64,000 bases of DNA from Pararobbsia silviterrae (GTDB lineage Bacteria; Pseudomonadota; Gammaproteobacteria; Burkholderiales; Burkholderiaceae), in NCBI RefSeq assembly GCF_003628125.1, contig NZ_RBZU01000003.1:468776-532775 (forward strand), in the 5' to 3' direction. Of the stretch, positions 26,111 through 35,043 are shown in pieces. The position numbers and the translations under genes were made by a program. How positions within the stretch are numbered: the first letter of the stretch is position 1; the number at the start of each line of letters is the position of its first letter. The notes below the pieces were generated by a model that was given only the letters and a program-made list of their open reading frames with translations, did not search any database and was not told where the DNA came from.

Positions 26111-26566
26111 ATGAAAAGCAATGCTCTCAAACGCAATGCACTCGTTGGTGACCCGTGGAAGGGCATTCTTCATTGCCTGCTCGAATCGACGACGGCCGAC
26201 GAATGCGCGAGTCCGTCGGCCAGCGACTCGCGTGCGCTCGCGTCCCGCGAAGCCGCCAACGACCGTCGCCGCTATCAAATCGAAGCGCAGGACGACGGCA
26301 CGCACTCGGGGCGCATCGTCAACGTGCTCGATCGGCTGAGCGAACGCACGGTCGCCGTCTCGTGGCGCGACTCGACCTCGTGCCACTACAACGATCAAAT
26401 CTGGCGCGTCGGCATCGCGCATCAGCCCGGATGCTGCGCCATCACCGGCATGCATATCGATCCCGGCGATGCGATCTACCGTCCGATTCCGGCCGTCCCC
26501 GCGCCGCTCAACGCGCACGCGATGATCCTCGCGAGCGCGCTCGCACAGGTGCGCGCCGAGATCTGA
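26111..26566 (+). CDS. DUF3331-like protein
   Basis: A 151-residue protein of unknown function. The C-terminal half resembles the DUF3331 family that I know mainly from Burkholderia: RTVAVSWRDSTSCHYNDQIWRVGIA at about 80-104, then CCAITGMHIDPGDAIYRPIP. Three cysteines (C90, C110, C111) and the short-strand layout suggest a small beta-rich, perhaps metal-binding, domain. The N-terminal 60 residues are low in order. GGAG lies 10 bases upstream of the ATG at 26111. No partner gene is obvious, and the role is unknown. Confidence 0.7.
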   Translation: MKSNALKRNALVGDPWKGILHCLLESTTADECASPSASDSRALASREAANDRRRYQIEAQDDGTHSGRIVNVLDRLSERTVAVSWRDSTSCHYNDQIWRVGIAHQPGCCAITGMHIDPGDAIYRPIPAVPAPLNAHAMILASALAQVRAEI

Positions 26567-26630
26567 GCGAGGCGCGAACACACGCGACACACGCGGCGCC
26601 GCTCAAGCGCCGCGTGCTACAGTCGCGCCG

Positions 26631-27347
26631 ATGATTCTCGAACGCATTCTCCACTCGCAAGGCTTCGGCACGCGCCGCCAATGCCGCGCGCTGATTGAAA
26701 ACGGCCGCGTCGCGATCGACGGCGCGATCGTGACCGACGCCGACGCCGACTACCCTCCCCAGGGCCTCGCCTTCACGATCGACGCGATCGAATGGACGTG
26801 GCGCGAGCATGCATATCTGCTGATGCACAAGCCCGCGGGATTCGAATGCTCGCGCAATCCGCACCATCATCCGAGCGTCTTCACACTGCTGCCCCAGCCG
26901 CTCGTCGAACGCAACGTCCAGTGCGTGGGCCGGCTCGACCAGGACACGACGGGCCTCCTGCTGCTATCCGACGACGGCGCATTCATTCACCAGAACACGT
27001 CGCCCAAGCGCAAGGTGCCCAAACGCTATCGCGTCGGCACCGCGCGCCCGATCGAGGACGCGCAACTCGAAGCGCTCGAACGCGGCGTCCTGCTGCACGA
27101 CGAAAAAGCGCCGCTCGCGGCACTGTCGGCCGTACGCGAATCGGCCCATACGCTCGTGCTGACGATCCACGAAGGCAAGTACCACCAGGTCAAACGCATG
27201 GTCGCGGCGACGGGCAACCACGTCGAGACGCTCCATCGCGACGCGCTCGGCGCGCTCGTTCTGCCCGCCTCGCTCGACCCCGGTCAATGGCGCTGGCTCG
27301 AACCGCACGAGTTCGACGCGCTCAAGCCGGGCGCGGCCGCGCGCTGA
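26631..27347 (+). CDS. rsuA: RsuA-family pseudouridine synthase
   Basis: A 238-residue enzyme with an N-terminal S4 RNA-binding domain (LERILHSQGFGTRRQCRALIENGRV) and a catalytic core carrying GRLDQDTTGLLLLSDDG, whose first Asp (about residue 104) is the catalytic base. The C-terminal GKYHQVKRMVAATGNHVETLHR segment is the RsuA/RluB/E/F type. RsuA proper makes pseudouridine 516 in 16S rRNA; that is the likely target, but RluB/RluF-like specificity cannot be ruled out. It stands alone between DUF3331 and a convergent SDR gene. Confidence 0.85.
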   Translation: MILERILHSQGFGTRRQCRALIENGRVAIDGAIVTDADADYPPQGLAFTIDAIEWTWREHAYLLMHKPAGFECSRNPHHHPSVFTLLPQPLVERNVQCVGRLDQDTTGLLLLSDDGAFIHQNTSPKRKVPKRYRVGTARPIEDAQLEALERGVLLHDEKAPLAALSAVRESAHTLVLTIHEGKYHQVKRMVAATGNHVETLHRDALGALVLPASLDPGQWRWLEPHEFDALKPGAAAR

Positions 27348-27360
27348 TCCCGGATCGGCC

Positions 27361-28281
27361 TCAACCCTCGCTGTCGAAAAAATCCTCGACGGTCGGAAAG
27401 CGCAGCCGGTAGCCGAGTTCGTGCTTGAGCCGCCCATTGTCGATCCGGCGCGACTCGCGCATAAAGCTCAGCAACACGGGCTCGAGCACGGCCTCCGCCA
27501 CGCTGCGCGCGATCCGCGGCGGCCGCGGCAGCCCCGTGCGATCGGCCACCAGGTCAAAGTAGTCGGCCATCCGAAGCCGCGTATCGTCGGCGGCCAGATA
27601 GACGCGTTGCGGTCGTCCGGCGCGCGCCGCACGGATCACGATCGCCGCGAGATCGTCGGCATGGATATGGCTCGTGAAGACGTCGTCGGCCTCGGCCAGG
27701 GCCGGCGTGCCCTTGCGCAGGCGTTCGACGGGCAAGCGCTGCGCCGAGTAGATGCCGGGAATCCGTACGATGCGCAGATCGACCGCGCGACGCGCCCCGG
27801 CCGCGCGCCACGCGCGCTCGGCCGCCACGCGCCGCACGGCGCGCGGATTCGCGGGTCGCACGGGACGCGTCTCGTCGACACGCGCGCCGCCGCAATCGCC
27901 ATACACGCCCGTCGTGCTGGCGTAGACCACGGTCGGCGGGCGTCGCTCGGGTACAATGGGCGCCCGTCCGCGCGCTCGCGCAAGCGCGGCGATCAGAGCC
28001 TCGGATCGCGGGTCGCGCGCGCCGCTCGCAGGCGGCGGCGCAAGATCGAGGATCGTGTTCGCCAGCCGCGCGGCGCGATGCAGGCTTCGGCGCCGGTCGA
28101 GGTCGCCCGCGACCGGCACGGCGCCTGCCTCGCGCAATGCGGCGAGACGCGCCGGATCATCGTCGCGCGTGAGCGCGAAGACGCGATACCGGTCGCGCAG
28201 CAGGGTCACGCAGCGCAAGCCGACGTGGCCCGCCCCGACGACGAGCACGCGCGGACGACGCAGTTTTCGGGTTCGGATCAT
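27361..28281 (-). CDS. NAD(P)-dependent short-chain dehydrogenase/epimerase-like protein (YeeZ type)
   Basis: A 306-residue extended-SDR protein. The nucleotide-binding motif VLVVGAGHVGLRCVTLL starts near residue 12, and VVYASTTGVYGDCGG carries the conserved Ser and Tyr region. The later FTSHIHADDLAAIVIRAA is typical of atypical epimerases such as YeeZ. The substrate is unknown. I start at 28281 (MIRTRKLRRPRVLVVG) because the Rossmann strand follows directly; the in-frame extension to 28419 has no homology. It is convergent with rsuA, 13 bases apart. Confidence 0.78.
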   Translation of the reverse strand: MIRTRKLRRPRVLVVGAGHVGLRCVTLLRDRYRVFALTRDDDPARLAALREAGAVPVAGDLDRRRSLHRAARLANTILDLAPPPASGARDPRSEALIAALARARGRAPIVPERRPPTVVYASTTGVYGDCGGARVDETRPVRPANPRAVRRVAAERAWRAAGARRAVDLRIVRIPGIYSAQRLPVERLRKGTPALAEADDVFTSHIHADDLAAIVIRAARAGRPQRVYLAADDTRLRMADYFDLVADRTGLPRPPRIARSVAEAVLEPVLLSFMRESRRIDNGRLKHELGYRLRFPTVEDFFDSEG

Positions 28282-28472
28282 GGTCCGGCATTGTAGCGAT
28301 CGATCGACGAACCCATCGCGGCAGCATGCGCGCGACGCAACTCCGGCATCCCCGCGAGACGGGCGTGCCGAACCTGCGTCGGCATGCTGCCGCAACGAAC
28401 CTCGGGTGCGCCGGCGCATGACGCGCGGCGCGATGTTTCTCCACCAATACGACGTAATTCGACTGACCCGTT

Positions 28473-29504
28473 ATGGCATTCAATGTGACGATCCGGCAAA
28501 GCGGCCGGCAATTCCAGGTCGAGGGCGACGAGCCCGTGCTGACCGCGGCGGTCCGCCAGGGCGTCGGCCTCCCGTACGGCTGCAAGAACGGCGCGTGCGG
28601 CTCGTGCAAGGGCTCGGTCCTCTCGGGCGAGTTCGACCAGGGCCCCCACTCGTCGTCGGCGCTGTCGAACGACGAAAAGACCCGCGGCATGGCCCTGTTC
28701 TGCTGCGTGACCGCGAAATCGGATCTCGAGATCGATATCCGCGAGGTGTCCGGTGTCGGCGACATGCCCGTCAAGAAGCTGCCCTGCCGCGTCAACGCGC
28801 TCGAACGCCTGGCTGACGACGTCATCGTGCTCAAGCTCCAGTTGCCCGCGAACGAACGCCTGCAATACCTCGCGGGCCAATACGTCGAATTCCTGCTCAA
28901 GGACGGCAAGCGCCGCAGCTATTCGATGGCGAGCGCACCGCATCACGAAGGTCCCGTCGAGCTGCATATCCGCCATATGCCGGGCGGCGTGTTCACCGAT
29001 CACGTGTTTGGCACGATGAAGGAACGCGACATCCTGCGCTTCGAAGGCCCGCTCGGCACGTTCTTCCTGCGCGAAGACTCGGACAAACCGATCGTCTTCC
29101 TCGCATCGGGCACGGGCTTCGCGCCGATCAAGGCGATGATCGAGCACGCGATTCATACCGGCATCACGCGGCCGATGTCGCTTTACTGGGGGGCGCGCTC
29201 GAAAAAGGACCTTTATTTGGCGTCCTTGGCAGAAAAATGGGCGGCTGAACTGCCACACTTCCGCTTCATTCCCGTGCTGTCCGAACCGACCGAAGCCGAC
29301 GCCTGGACGGGTCGAACCGGATTCGTTCATCGCGCCGTCATCGAGGACCTGCCAGACTTGTCGAATTACCAAGTCTATGCGTGCGGCGCGCCCGTCATGG
29401 TCGAATCGGCGCATCGGGATTTCAGTTCGCACCACGGCCTGCCGGCCGAGGAATTTTTTGCGGATTCGTTTACGAGCGCCGCGGATCTGGTCAACGCCGT
29501 CTGA
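28473..29504 (+). CDS. [2Fe-2S] ferredoxin-NAD(P)H flavin reductase (annotated in relatives as CDP-6-deoxy-delta-3,4-glucoseen reductase)
   Basis: A 343-residue electron-transfer protein. Residues 1-90 are a plant-type ferredoxin domain with cysteines in PYGCKNGACGSCKG and a fourth in LFCCV. Next come an FAD-binding barrel (KRRSYSMASAP near 148) and an NAD(P)-binding domain (VFLASGTGFAPIKAMIEHAI near 208). Oxygenase reductases and AscD share this layout. No sugar-biosynthesis genes are nearby, so the E3-like name is misleading; a general reductase for an unknown oxygenase is more likely. The aminotransferase gene follows 15 bases later, which suggests an operon. Confidence 0.88.
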   Translation: MAFNVTIRQSGRQFQVEGDEPVLTAAVRQGVGLPYGCKNGACGSCKGSVLSGEFDQGPHSSSALSNDEKTRGMALFCCVTAKSDLEIDIREVSGVGDMPVKKLPCRVNALERLADDVIVLKLQLPANERLQYLAGQYVEFLLKDGKRRSYSMASAPHHEGPVELHIRHMPGGVFTDHVFGTMKERDILRFEGPLGTFFLREDSDKPIVFLASGTGFAPIKAMIEHAIHTGITRPMSLYWGARSKKDLYLASLAEKWAAELPHFRFIPVLSEPTEADAWTGRTGFVHRAVIEDLPDLSNYQVYACGAPVMVESAHRDFSSHHGLPAEEFFADSFTSAADLVNAV

Positions 29505-29519
29505 AGGAGTGAAGCGACC

Positions 29520-30707
29520 ATGAAGTTCAATGACTACCCGATCGATTCGCTGATGTACATCACGAGCCGGCCCGACATCGTGTTCACGCGCGGCGAGGGA
29601 TCGTGGCTTTACGACAATAACGGCAAGCGATATCTGGACTTCATTCAGGGCTGGGCCGTCAACTGCCTCGGCCACTGCAATCCCGGCATGATCCAGGCGC
29701 TCGAAACGCAGGCGCGCAAGCTCATCAATCCGAGCCCCGCGTTCTACAACGAGCCGATGACGCGTCTCGCGAATCTCCTGACCGCGAACAGTTGCTTCCA
29801 GAAGGTGTTCTTCGCCAACAGCGGCGCCGAAGCCAACGAAGGCGCGATCAAGCTCGCGCGCAAGTGGGGCCGCAAGTTCAAGAACGGCGCCTACGAGATC
29901 ATCACGTTCGACCACAGCTTCCACGGCCGCACGATCGCGACGATGTCGGCCAGCGGCAAGCCCGGTTGGGACACGCTCTACGCGCCGCAGGTGCCGGGCT
30001 TCCCGAAGGCCGACCTCAACGACATCGCGTCGGTCGAGGCTTTGATCAACGACAAGACCGTCGCGGTCATGCTCGAACCGATTCAGGGCGAAGGCGGCGT
30101 GATTCCGGCGACGGCCGAATTCATGAAGCAGTTGCGCGAGCTCACGCGCAAACACAATCTGCTGCTGATCGTCGACGAAGTGCAGACGGGCTGCGGCCGC
30201 GCGGGTTCGCTGTTCGCGTACCAGCTCTCGGGCATCGAGCCCGACATCATGACGCTCGGCAAGGGCATCGGCGGCGGCGTGCCGCTCGCGGCCTTGCTTG
30301 CGCGCGAGGAGATCGCGGTGTTCGAAGCCGGCGATCAAGGCGGTACGTATAACGGCAATCCGTTGATGACGGCCGTCGGTCTGTCGGTCATCGAACAGTT
30401 GATCGCGCCGGGCTTCCTCGAAGGCGTGCGCGCGCGCGGCGAGTATCTGAAGGCGGGCCTGCTCAAGATCTCGGCCGACTACGGCATGAACGGCGAACGC
30501 GGCGAAGGCCTGCTGCGCGCGCTGCTCATGAATCACGACAAGGGCAACCAGATCGTCGAACGCGCGCGCGAGCTCCAGCCGGATGGCGTGCTGCTCAACG
30601 CCGCGCGTCCGAACCTGATCCGCTTCATGCCCGCGCTCAACGTGACGAACGCGGAAATCGATCTCGCACTCGGCGCGCTGCGCACGGTGCTCGACAGCCT
30701 CGCCTGA
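29520..30707 (+). CDS. Class III pyridoxal-phosphate aminotransferase (acetylornithine transaminase family)
   Basis: A 395-residue class III aminotransferase. The landmarks are [15 protein letters not shown] (phosphate binding), [40 protein letters not shown] and the lysine in [15 protein letters not shown]. The sequence is close to ArgD, which takes N-acetylornithine in arginine synthesis, but succinylornithine and related omega-amino donors are possible. It is preceded by AAGGAG (29504-29509) and lies 15 bases after the ferredoxin-reductase gene. A strong terminator follows. Confidence 0.88.
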   Translation: MKFNDYPIDSLMYITSRPDIVFTRGEGSWLYDNNGKRYLDFIQGWAVNCLGHCNPGMIQALETQARKLINPSPAFYNEPMTRLANLLTANSCFQKVFFANSGAEANEGAIKLARKWGRKFKNGAYEIITFDHSFHGRTIATMSASGKPGWDTLYAPQVPGFPKADLNDIASVEALINDKTVAVMLEPIQGEGGVIPATAEFMKQLRELTRKHNLLLIVDEVQTGCGRAGSLFAYQLSGIEPDIMTLGKGIGGGVPLAALLAREEIAVFEAGDQGGTYNGNPLMTAVGLSVIEQLIAPGFLEGVRARGEYLKAGLLKISADYGMNGERGEGLLRALLMNHDKGNQIVERARELQPDGVLLNAARPNLIRFMPALNVTNAEIDLALGALRTVLDSLA

Positions 30708-30735
30708 GTCGCGGGCCGGCATCGGCCGCCGTCAT

Positions 30736-30770
30736 AAAAAAGGGGTGCCTTGGCGGGCACCCCTTTTTTT
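30736..30770. terminator. Bidirectional Rho-independent terminator
   Basis: Stem GGGGTGCC (30742-30749) with GGCACCCC (30756-30763), an A-run on the left and seven Ts on the right. It serves the aminotransferase gene (plus) and the liv operon (minus). Confidence 0.93.
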
Positions 30771-30898
30771 GCGAGTCACGTCGAACGGGCTCGCATCGGA
30801 TCCGTCCATGCGCGCGCGGGCTTATGCATCAGCGCCCACCACACGTCAGCCACCGTCCCTCGGCCCGCCATCCGCGCGGACCGAAGCACAGACACGCG

Positions 30899-31624
30899 CT
30901 ACTCGCCGAGATACGCCGCGCGGACCTTCGGATCGTCGAGCATCTGCTTCGCCTCGCCCGACATCGTGATCGTGCCCGAGTCCATCACGTAGCCGCGCGT
31001 CGCCGCCTGCAGGGCGAGCTTCGCGTTCTGCTCGACGAGCAGCACCGTGAGCCCTTCCTTCGAGATCTCGCGCACGACTTCGAAAATTTTCTCGACCATG
31101 ATCGGCGAGAGTCCCATCGACGGCTCGTCGAGCAGGAGCAGCTTCGGCCGGCTGATGATCGCGCGCGCCATCGCGAGCATCTGCTGCTCGCCGCCCGACA
31201 AGGTGCCCGCGAGCTGCGACGCACGTTCCTTGAGCCGCGGAAAGAAGCCGAACATGCGCTCGACATCCTTCTGGATGCCGTCGCTGTCGTTACGCAGGTA
31301 CGCGCCCATCTGCATGTTCTCGAGAATCGTCATGCGCGCGAAGATGCCGCGGCCTTCGGGCACCATCGCAAGACCGCGCTTGAGCAACTCGTGCGGCGGC
31401 ACGCCCTTGATCGACTCGCCGCGATAGACGATATCGCCGCCGCTGATCGGCTTGATACCGGTGATCGCCTTCATCGTCGTCGTCTTGCCCGCGCCGTTCG
31501 CGCCGATCAAGGTGACGAGTTCGCCCTCGCGGACCTCGAGATTGACGCCCTTGACGGCCTGAATGCCGCCGTAGGCAACTTTGAGCCCCGAGATCGAGAG
31601 CATCGCTGAACCGTTCGTCGTCAT
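30899..31624 (-). CDS. livF: Branched-chain amino acid ABC transporter ATPase LivF
   Basis: A 241-residue ATPase of a high-affinity amino acid importer. Walker A is GANGAGKTT (near residue 41), the signature LSGGEQQ (near 144) and Walker B LLLLDEP. The short length and the MVPEGRGIFARMTILENM segment identify LivF rather than LivG. It begins within the livG stop (TGATG, a 1-base overlap). It is last in the order livH-livM-livG-livF and ends before a bidirectional terminator. Confidence 0.95.
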   Translation of the reverse strand: MTTNGSAMLSISGLKVAYGGIQAVKGVNLEVREGELVTLIGANGAGKTTTMKAITGIKPISGGDIVYRGESIKGVPPHELLKRGLAMVPEGRGIFARMTILENMQMGAYLRNDSDGIQKDVERMFGFFPRLKERASQLAGTLSGGEQQMLAMARAIISRPKLLLLDEPSMGLSPIMVEKIFEVVREISKEGLTVLLVEQNAKLALQAATRGYVMDSGTITMSGEAKQMLDDPKVRAAYLGE

Positions 31625-32397
31625 CAGTGGCCTCCCCCGCCAAGATAGGCTTCGATCACTTTCGGATCCTTCTGCACGTCCTGCGGCAGCCCTTCGGCAA
31701 TCACCTTGCCGTAGTCGAGCACCGTCATCCGGTTGCAGAGGCCCATCACGAGTTTCACATCGTGCTCGATCAGCAGAATCGTCCTGCCATCGGCGCGAAT
31801 CTTGTCGAGCAGGCGCGTGAGTTCGACCTTTTCGGTCGCGTTCATGCCGGCCGCGGGCTCGTCGAGCGCGAGCAGCTTCGGATCGGTCGCCAGCGCGCGC
31901 GCGATCTCGAGACGGCGCTGATGGCCGTACGACAGGTTCCGCGCGGTGTAGTCGGCATACTGCGTGACGCCGACGTATTCGAGCAGATCGAGCGCACGCT
32001 CCTTGATCTCGCGTTCTTCCTTGCGTTCGGACGGCGTCCGGAGCACCGCGCCGATCAGACCGTGCCGCGTGCGCACGTGACGGCCGACCATCACGTTTTC
32101 GAGCGCGGTCATGCCGCCGAACAGCCGGATGTTCTGAAACGTCCGCGCGATACCGGTCTTCGCGACTTCATGGACGGCCGTCGGCTTGTAGGCCTGCCCG
32201 TCGAGCACGAAGTCGCCCGAGTCGGGTTCGTAGAGGCCCGTAATCACATTGAAGAACGTCGTCTTGCCCGCGCCGTTCGGACCGATGAGGCCGTAGATCT
32301 GTCCTTCCTCGATCTGCAGCCCGACATCGGACAAGGCCTGCAAGCCGCCGAATCGTTTGTTGACACCCTTCACGGAGAGTCGAATGGATTTGCTCAT
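31624..32397 (-). CDS. livG: Branched-chain amino acid ABC transporter ATPase LivG
   Basis: A 257-residue second ATPase of the importer. Walker A is GPNGAGKTTFFNVITG, and the signature region LSYGHQRRLEIARAL has the LSYGxQR form usual for LivG. Walker B lies in LLALDEPAAGMN, with IEHDVKLVM as the switch. The gap to livM upstream is 21 bases, and it shares one base with livF downstream. Substrate range cannot be read from the ATPase. Confidence 0.95.
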   Translation of the reverse strand: MSKSIRLSVKGVNKRFGGLQALSDVGLQIEEGQIYGLIGPNGAGKTTFFNVITGLYEPDSGDFVLDGQAYKPTAVHEVAKTGIARTFQNIRLFGGMTALENVMVGRHVRTRHGLIGAVLRTPSERKEEREIKERALDLLEYVGVTQYADYTARNLSYGHQRRLEIARALATDPKLLALDEPAAGMNATEKVELTRLLDKIRADGRTILLIEHDVKLVMGLCNRMTVLDYGKVIAEGLPQDVQKDPKVIEAYLGGGGH

Positions 32398-32418
32398 GGT
32401 TCGTGGATCCCCGTCCGG

Positions 32419-33582
32419 TTAAGCGCGTACCGTCTTGTCGCGGCGCGACGCCTTGAGGAGCTTGTCCTCATGCTTGGGCGACGGCCAGAGACCCGCGGGG
32501 CGATACAGCATGATGACGACCATCGCGAGACCGTAGAGAAGCTGGCGAATGACTTCGGTATCGAGAATCTGATGGCCGAACAACATGTTTTGCAGCGGGC
32601 CCATCGTCGAGCGCAGGAATTCAGGGAAGATCGACAGCATCACCGCGCCGAGGATCACGCCCGGAATATGGCCCATGCCGCCGAGCACGACGCACGCGAG
32701 CACCACGACCGACTCCCAGAACGTGAACGACTCGGGCGACACGAAACCCTGGAACGCGCCGAACATCGCGCCCGACAGGCCGCCGAACGACGCCCCCATC
32801 GCAAACGCGAGCAGCTTGATGTTCCGCGTGTTGATCCCCATCGCCTTCGCGGCGATCTCGTCCTCGCGGATCGCGGCCCAGGCGCGGCCGATCCGCGAAT
32901 GCTGGAGCCGCACGCAGACGAAGATCACGAACAACGCGCAAAGGACGAACAGGTAGTAGTAGAGATACACCGACGGCATCGAGATGCCGAGCACGGAGTG
33001 CGTCTCGTTGAAGTTGAAACCGCCGATCGAGACGGGGTCGACCCCCGTGATGCCCTTCGGTCCGTTGGTCACGTTGACGGGCCGATCGAGGTTGTTCATG
33101 AAGAGCCGCACGATCTCCCCGAAGCCGAGCGTCACGATCGCGAGATAGTCGCCGCGCAGACGCAGCGTCGGCGCGCCGAGCAGAATCCCGAAGATCGCGG
33201 CGACGCACATCGCGAGCGGCACGATGAGCCAGATCGAAAGATGCAGGCCGTGCGGAAATATCGCGGCGATCCAGGCGAATTGCGTCGTCAGATGCGGCGA
33301 CGACAGCAGCGCCGCGATATACGCGCCGACCGCGTAGAACGCGATATAGCCGAGATCGAGCAGGCCGGCGAAACCGACCACGACGTTCAGGCCGAGCGCG
33401 AGCATCACGTAGAGCATCGCGAAGTCGAGCACGCGGACCCAGTAGTTGCCGCCCGCGGCGCCGATGATCATCGGCGCGAGGATCACGCCGAGCGCGATCA
33501 GGGCGACCCCGGCATAGTGCCTGGGCGTCTTCTTCTCGGGAATGACGGCGGTCGACGGTTCGACGGGTTGAATGGAAGTCAT
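32419..33582 (-). CDS. livM: Branched-chain amino acid ABC transporter permease LivM
   Basis: A 387-residue permease with about ten hydrophobic segments. Family marks are YVMLALGLNVVVGFAGLLDLGYIAFYAVGAYIAALL near residue 57 and the loop WAAIREDEIAAKAMGINTRNIKLLAFAMGA, which contacts the ATPase. The roughly 35-residue N-terminal and short basic C-terminal tails are cytoplasmic. It starts 19 bases after livH and belongs to the same operon. Confidence 0.94.
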   Translation of the reverse strand: MTSIQPVEPSTAVIPEKKTPRHYAGVALIALGVILAPMIIGAAGGNYWVRVLDFAMLYVMLALGLNVVVGFAGLLDLGYIAFYAVGAYIAALLSSPHLTTQFAWIAAIFPHGLHLSIWLIVPLAMCVAAIFGILLGAPTLRLRGDYLAIVTLGFGEIVRLFMNNLDRPVNVTNGPKGITGVDPVSIGGFNFNETHSVLGISMPSVYLYYYLFVLCALFVIFVCVRLQHSRIGRAWAAIREDEIAAKAMGINTRNIKLLAFAMGASFGGLSGAMFGAFQGFVSPESFTFWESVVVLACVVLGGMGHIPGVILGAVMLSIFPEFLRSTMGPLQNMLFGHQILDTEVIRQLLYGLAMVVIMLYRPAGLWPSPKHEDKLLKASRRDKTVRA

Positions 33583-33601
33583 GACGATATCCCCGTTTGG
33601 C

Positions 33602-34552
33602 TTAGGCGCGATCCGCGACGCGTTCGCCGAGCAGACCCGACGGACGGAACACGAGCACGACGATGAGCACGATGAAAGCGAACACGTCCTGGTAGTTCGA
33701 ACCGAACACCCCGCCCGTGAAGTCGCCGATATAGCCCGCTCCGAGCTGTTCGATGATGCCGAGCACGACCCCGCCGACCATCGCGCCAGCGAGATTGCCG
33801 ATGCCGCCGAGCACGGCCGCGGTGAACGCCTTGAGACCCGGGATAAAGCCCATGTAGAAGTGCGCGTTGCCGTATTCGGACGCGATCATGACGCCCGCGA
33901 GCGCGGCGAGCGCCGAGCCGATCATGAACGTCGCCGAGATCACGAAATTCGGGTTCACGCCCATGAGACCCGCGACCGCGCGATTCTCGGCCGTCGCGCG
34001 CATCGCGCGGCCGAGCCGCGTCTTGTGCACGAGCAACAGCAGGCCCGCCATCGTCAGAAACGCGACGACGATGATGATGATTTCGGTCGCCGAGATCACG
34101 GCGCCCGGATGATCGCCCTGCGGCGCGATGACGGTCAGCGGATCCGTCGGCAGCAACTGCGGGAAGCTCAAGGGGCTGCGGCCCCAGATCATCATCGCGA
34201 TCGTCTGCAGCAGGATCGAGACGCCGATCGCCGTGATCAGCGGCGCGAGCCGCGGCGCATTGCGCAGCGGCCGATAAGCGACACGCTCGATCGTGTAACC
34301 GGCGGCCGCACAGACGAGGGCCGAGATGATCAACGCGATCACGAGCGTGGGCACCATGCCGAGCGCGGGAAAGTGTGCCTGGAGCACGTTGATCGCCGAC
34401 AGCGCGACCATCGCGCCGATCATCAACACGTCGCCGTGCGCGAAATTGATCATGCCGATGATCCCGTAGACCATCGTGTAGCCCAGCGCGATGATCGCGT
34501 ACACGCTCCCTAGGACCAGCCCATTGATGAGCTGCTGGATAAAGATATCCAT
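33602..34552 (-). CDS. livH: Branched-chain amino acid ABC transporter permease LivH
   Basis: A 316-residue permease, first gene of the liv operon. It opens MDIFIQQLINGLVLGSVYAIIALGYTMVYGIIGMINFAHGD, the standard LivH N-terminus. The ATPase-contact loop TRLGRAMRATAENRAVAGLMGVN is present. I start at 34552, where AAAGGAG lies 6 to 12 bases upstream; the frame is open further to 34717, but that part is not membrane-like. No livJ/livK gene precedes it, which is unusual. Confidence 0.94.
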   Translation of the reverse strand: MDIFIQQLINGLVLGSVYAIIALGYTMVYGIIGMINFAHGDVLMIGAMVALSAINVLQAHFPALGMVPTLVIALIISALVCAAAGYTIERVAYRPLRNAPRLAPLITAIGVSILLQTIAMMIWGRSPLSFPQLLPTDPLTVIAPQGDHPGAVISATEIIIIVVAFLTMAGLLLLVHKTRLGRAMRATAENRAVAGLMGVNPNFVISATFMIGSALAALAGVMIASEYGNAHFYMGFIPGLKAFTAAVLGGIGNLAGAMVGGVVLGIIEQLGAGYIGDFTGGVFGSNYQDVFAFIVLIVVLVFRPSGLLGERVADRA

Positions 34553-35043
34553 CTGATACTCCTTTGCCCGTACGTCCGGTTTGTCTTGATCGCCGGGCGT
34601 ATGGGCCCGGACCCCGACAGTGTGCGACGGAACGGCTCGTAGAAAAAAATAACCGGTGCGCCGATGGCGCAAGGACGGGGTCTGCCCCATGCATGTCCGG
34701 TCTGGCGCCGCCGGCAACAGAGTGCAACCTGCCGAAAGCGCGCGAATTTTACAGCCAGATCAAAGGTGAGCAATATTCGATGCGCTCGGGTTTTCCTGCA
34801 TTGCCGGTTCGTTTATGTCGGTCAGGTGCCACCCGCATCGCAACTGGGTTGCACTTTCGCGCCACGCGATCCGCCGCAAGGTTGCGCCACACCCCGGTCG
34901 AACGTCAATGCGGGCCTGCCCGGAGAGGCCTGCGGCGTCCGGACAAAAAAAATGCAGCCGGACGGCTGCAGAAAAATATACGCCACGCAAGCGCGCGCTG
35001 CATGGCGTTGTTGGATTGAATCAGATGTTCGGTCAGCGCATCG
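34553..35043 (-). other. Gap between ispH and the liv operon, presumably holding the liv promoter
   Basis: No gene is credible. Its right part holds the terminator of the fkpB-ispH unit (listed separately), and the remainder (34553-34944) should contain the liv promoter and leader. I see no convincing -10/-35 pair. Confidence 0.5.
34945..34970 (-). terminator. Rho-independent terminator of fkpB-ispH
   Basis: Read on the minus strand: stem TGCAGCC (34970-34964) with GGCTGCA (34959-34953), loop GTCC, then eight Ts (34952-34945). Confidence 0.9.

Noticed and set aside
28473..29504. Dedicated deoxysugar-biosynthesis reductase
   Set aside because: The common database name implies it, but no sugar-nucleotide genes are nearby and the domain layout is that of general iron-sulfur flavin reductases.
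28278..30722. An 814-codon frame antisense to the reductase and aminotransferase genes
   Set aside because: Shadow frame; both sense genes have intact motifs.
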